Origin: Antedon bifida
Lineage: Eukaryota; Echinodermata; Crinoidea; Comatulida; Antedonidae
NCBI GenBank assembly: GCA_963402885.1
Contig: OY727099.1
Location: 15,767,001 to 15,831,000, forward strand
Length of the DNA stretch: 64,000 nucleotides
Reading direction: 5' to 3'
The position numbers were made by a program, and so were the translations under genes. The notes below the pieces were generated by a model. The model ran no database searches. It was not told where the DNA came from and saw nothing but the letters and a program-made list of their open reading frames with translations. Position 1 is the stretch's first letter; each line of letters starts with the position of its first letter. Positions 44,601-50,600 of this stretch are shown piece by piece.

Positions 44601-47600
44601 ATGCCGCAAAAATTGTGGCTTTGGAATGTCATTTACGAATTGGGTTAAATTACTATACAGACACACAATGTGTTATTGAAAATAATGGATGGCTATCTAA
44701 AAGTTTCCCGATGGATAATGTCGAGTGAGACAAGGATGTCCACTGTCTGCTATTGTTTATTTTAGCCATAGAAATACTGGTAAACAATATTAAGAGACAA
44801 TAAAGGCATTGAATTGTCAAATACCATTGATAATACAGTAAAAATCTGTCAGTTAGCAGATGACACTGTTTTATTTTCAAAAGACAAAATTAGTCTAAAA
44901 CATTTTTTTAAAGAAATAGATGTTTTTTGTAGTATGTCTTGTTTAAAATTAAATAAAGGAAAAAGGAAAGGAATGTGGATTTGTTCCATTAAAAATAATG
45001 AAACAACACCTTTTTATAACATGGACAAAAAATCCAGTAAAATTTTTAGGTATTTATGTTGGCTACAATGAAAAAGTTTGTGAGGAAAAGAACTGGAATA
45101 AAACCATATACCATATACATGGCTGAAGTCACATGCTCAAGTTAGTGTTTACCAACCAACCAACATAGTGAGTTGTAGAGTCGAGTTGCACGCGACTAAA
45201 AATTACTAAATTGGACCAAATATTACTATGGCAAAAAAGAAACCCCTCTTTTTTGGGTAAAATATTGATTATTAAAACATTAGCAATTTCAGATTTTACC
45301 AGCATACATTTTGAAAATCCTATCAAAGTTAGGCTAGCCATGTGTAAGTTTGTATCGATCTTAGTAAGTGGCGGCTAGCGTAGTGCTAGAAAATTTTTTG
45401 AGCAAAAACATCATGAACAATCACCATTCTTATATATATATGATGTAAATATATAAGCCACACATTTTGACCGAAGGATATTATTTTTAAAATGGCTGGA
45501 TTCGTTTGAGGACGGCGAATGAATTCTAAAAAACCAGCCATTTTCCGAAGAGTGAAGTGACGTAATTAATTACGATATGGTTAAAAAATATAAACAAAGA
45601 TAGCGACGGCCCGAACAAGTGACTGCTAAATTTACACGATTTAAACATACTTGTTATGCATGAACAGAGCCTAAAATTGGACAAAATGTTTATTAAATAT
45701 GTATTATACACATACTGCAGGTTCATTAATTTTGGCTGGTGAAGAAAAAATCGGCTGGCTTGTTACAAACCACAACAAACCAAAACCAAGACTTACTTCA
45801 CATGAGTACTTTACAACTGTGATTTCAAAAAATGGCCAGTGATTAACATTATCCTCCTTTTATACAGAATTTTTTGGCGGGGAGGTACTTCTATATTTGG
45901 TATAGTCTTTACCAAATTTGGCAGCTAAATTAGGACCCGGATTGGTGAAATTTTAATGGATTTCTAAAGCCACTTCCGTGCAAAAATTCATTGCATGTCG
46001 TCGCTAGGTGCCAACATATTACACTTCCTGGTCTGAATTTGACGCATGCGCAGGCAAAAATTAGTGATTTAATGGTCATTTGAGCTATCTGCGTCTCGAC
46101 TGTTTGGATTAAGAGATTGTTAAGCCCTAGCAGTGTACTTTTAAACATAAAAGACATAGAAATGCAGAATTTGTGGGAAAATTGTTTTATAAAAAAGTAA
46201 AGGTAAAACATTATATTTCAAAGGTTGGCTACAGTCAGGTTATAAAATGATAAAAGATAACACAAGAAACTGTAGAATAATGACCACCAAAGAATTGATC
46301 CCATCCTTTTCAAAACAACAAAGTGGGATAATACTTATAAATGCTTTTCCTTCAATCAAATTTGAAGGAAAAAATAACAACCACTGAAATTGTATAAGTA
46401 AACAATTCTATATTGTAACAACTATAACAATTCATTTTATTATAAACACCTCATCAATAACATTTCTACTTCTCCTTTTTGTAAATTTAAATGGGAATCG
46501 GAGTTTAAGAAAATAAATTTTGATTGGAAACAAATATGGTTTAACAAAGATTATAGCATGAAACATGTTGCAAAAAAATAAGCACACCGTATATTGGCTT
46601 GTAAACAATTAAGAATGAAGATATGGAAAATATCTTCAACTGAGTTATGCGAACGTTGTCAAATTTAGATTGAAACTGTATGCTTGTGAAAGTATCCAGT
46701 ATGCATGGAACAAGTTTAACACTATGGTTTTTTAATGTTATATCCCTTAAGAAAAAGTGAAAATGTCAATGAATTAATATCATTATTCACTTTTTGTATA
46801 TATAAATCAAATTTTATTCAATCTGTGTGGAAAAGCATTAAAAAATTAAATCAACAGTGGTTTGGAACTTGTTCCGAGTTGAACTTAAAAATTTGATTGA
46901 AAATCAACATACTTGTATTGTAATATAAAGAAAGCTAAAAAGAAATGGATGAATGTGAAAGAAAGAATTAAAATGTCTGTAGATACTTTGTTCTGCCCTC
47001 AAATGGCTCAGATACAGTTTCTAATAGTCAACATAGGATTGTTAAGTAAATCTCAAAATCACACCTGTATCGCTCACCTCCAAAGTATGCAAATTATTAG
47101 AACAAGTTACATGAAATATGCAAATTAGGAGGTGAAATTACAGGTTCCTATATATCGAAAACCACTAAGGCTAGAGAGTTGATTTTTTCAAAAACTTGTT
47201 CAGAATGTACATTTTTATATTTGCTCTAATGAAACCTTTTACGAAAAAATGACCTGAAATACAACAATTGACCCTCGACCCCATTGATCAATGTTTGCAT
47301 ACATAATTTGACTAAAATATCTGTAGAGACTTTGTTTTGGACTCAAATGACTCGGATACTACTGTAGTTTCCGCTTTGTAATTCCCAAAATCACGCCTTT
47401 GTCACGCACCTCGAAATTATGCTAATTATTAGTACAAATTACATGAAATATGCAAAAGGGGGTGAAATTACAGTCTTCCCATATCTCGAAAGCCATTAAT
47501 GCTAGAGAGTTGATTTTTTCAAAGCCTTATTCAGAATGTACATATTTATATTCGCTCTAATAAAACATTTTACGAAAAAATTATCGAAAGTATGACATTT

Positions 47601-50600
47601 GACCCTCAACTCTATTTCATATAATGCAACTAAAATGTATTACAGACTTTGTTTTGGCCTCAAATGACTTGGATACAGGTTTTATATAGCCAGTATAGCA
47701 CCTCGAAAGTATGCAAATTAGTAGTACAAGTTATATGAAATATGCAAATTACAGTCAATTTCCATATCTCGAAAAACGCTAATGCTATTAGGAACCTACA
47801 TCTGGGTCATTTGACCTTAAAATAAAGTCTCTACAGACATTTTAGTCACATTGTGTATGCAAACATTGAGAAATGGGGTCGAGGGTCAAATGTTGTACTT
47901 CCGGTCATTTTTTCGTAAAATGTTTCATTAGAGTAAATATAAATATATACATTTTGAATAAATCAGTGATAAAATCAACTCTCTCGGACTAGTAGTTTTT
48001 GAGATATGATAACCCTGTAATTTCACCCTAATTTGCATATTTAAGGTAATTTGCATATCATCGGGATGAGTGACAGAGGTGTGATGCTCAAATTTTGATC
48101 TCCTCATCATATGTGACCACCTCAAATACATTATGCATGAATCTTGCAATATAGAATGTCTTTTCTTCATTAATCGATTCTCAAAAACAGATTCAATAGA
48201 GCTCTTCTCAAATCCAATGATACGTGATGCATACTTAACAACACGTAGTAGATCTGACTTATCTTTACTTGCGCCATTGCACTCATAAACCTTCATTATT
48301 TGTATAATAGTGTAGTTCCTGATCTGTTGGTCATGGTTGTTAGCAAGTTTCTTCTTACCCATTAACAAACATTTGTGATGTTTTTTTCTCTCATCCAGGC
48401 CAAGACAGAGAACAAGAATGCTCAAAAAGAGGTGAATAAGCCAGATGAAATTGAACAACATTCAAAATATGCTGTTCTGTTAAACCTTAAAAAGGAACTT
48501 TTAAATCAGAAGGAACAACTCGATACATGTGTGATGGATATTGAAAAGGTTATTATATCTTGGGTTAACTGGTCATTTTTTTTACATCACACATTTCCCT
48601 ACTGCACCAATTTACACTTATATAGCATAAAGCCAGAATGTGATAAACTGTGGAGAATAATAACTACTTTTTTATACTAAAAAAGGAAATCTGTAAAGAA
48701 TATAAACATAATGTATTATATTACTTTGTTGTTTTCAGGCTGAAAATGCAGAAAACAAGTAAGTGTCATTACTATATTTATTCATGATAAATTACAATCC
48801 ATTTTGTAGTTTTCATGATTACAAATTATAAAAGTTAAATTTTGTGAAGACATATAAATAGTCCTAAATCAAATCAAGGCTTATTAAGAATGTACATATT
48901 TATATTTGCTATAATGAAACATTTGACGGAAGTACGAAATTTGACCCTTGACCCCATTTCTCAATATTTGCATATATGTAATGTATGTCTGTAGAGAGAC
49001 TTTGTTTTTGCCTCAAATGACTAGGATACAGGTTTGTATTTCCCAAAATCACATCTTTGTCACAAATTGCAAATTAGTAGTACTGTTACACCCAATATGC
49101 ACTAATAGCTAGAGGGCGTTCAGTAATCGAAGGTCACAGCAGCACGATGCCAGCACCCTACAAGACAATAATAATACACGATGTACAGTATTAGATGTCG
49201 AACCACAATGCTTTTATTCAGCTATCTTACTACTGCAGTAAATATGGTAGAAACCTCATACCATAGATTACTAGCAGAATTTACATTATTAGGTGATCAT
49301 TTAGAATAAAATGATCACCTATTGTTATTGTATAAAATCTTTATTAGGTGATCATTTAGAATAAAATGATCACCTTAGGTGATCATTTAGAATAAAATGA
49401 TCACCTATTGTTATTGGATGAAATCTTTATTCTTCTTTCTGTACACTATTTTGTGTAACAAATATCTCAAAAAGTTGAATGTCAATGATCACAAAAATTT
49501 CACAATATCTTTCAAATACTGTAACTTAATCCTAATAAGCTTTTCAGCGTGATCACTCAACCGTGACGTCATTTATACGCCATTTTGTGAATTCACATTA
49601 TCAATTATATCTCCATAATTAATCATCACATAATAATGAAATTCACTACACGTAAACTTCAGGTCAAGGGTAAAAATATTAGCTAATAAAAACTTGCGCG
49701 TTTCAAGGTCATGCGCGTGAAATCACGCGTTAAAAATTTAAAAAGCTTGAAATTAAGTTTTGATCAATTTAGAGCATGAATTAGGCCATTTGCACGTTTT
49801 AAAAAATTACTACGCAAAAACACGTTTTTGCGCGTGCTGTACTTAAAAAGCGTAAAAAATACGATTTTTTTGTACAAATCGCATTCTACTAACCATCCTT
49901 AGTACATTTACCAAATTTATACCAATTATACGAGGAGGTTAAAAATGACAAAATGCGCACATTAATTGCATAAAAGTGCTGAAAATGGTGAAAAATAAGG
50001 CATTTTTAAAATGAAAATAATTCTTCAGAATGCACGATGACCCCCAATTTTTTTAACTTTTTCTGGAAGCCATTGAGTTGTAGATATGAATTCATGTACA
50101 CATTTCACGTACAAAATGTTGTGACGTCATCAAATGGCCACTTGAATTTAAAAGTAAGTTTTTTTTCTCTTTCGTCATATTTTATCACATTCAATAGAAC
50201 GCATCTCTGTTATTTTGTGCCCGATTTTCGCTCAAATTTTAGTATGTGATTGCACAATTAATTGACTTTCTCATGATTTGCCACTATTTTTATTTTTATG
50301 ACGTCAAATTTGAATATCTTACAGCTCTTCATAATTGAAGGTTACCTTGATGATTATAATTTATTATGGAAGCTGATGAAATGTAGATATGAATTCATAT
50401 AAAAATCAAGCCTATCGGATGTTGTGACGTTAACATATGGCCAGTTGAAGTTTAAAAGTAGTTTTTTCATCTTTTTCGTCAAAGTTATACAAATTTCAAA
50501 GAGCGCGCACAGCGCTTCTACTGCCAAATTCTCTTCCAATTCTTATATTTATTTGCTCAATTCACTATCTTTCGAAATTGTCATCTTCAAGTTTATTTTG

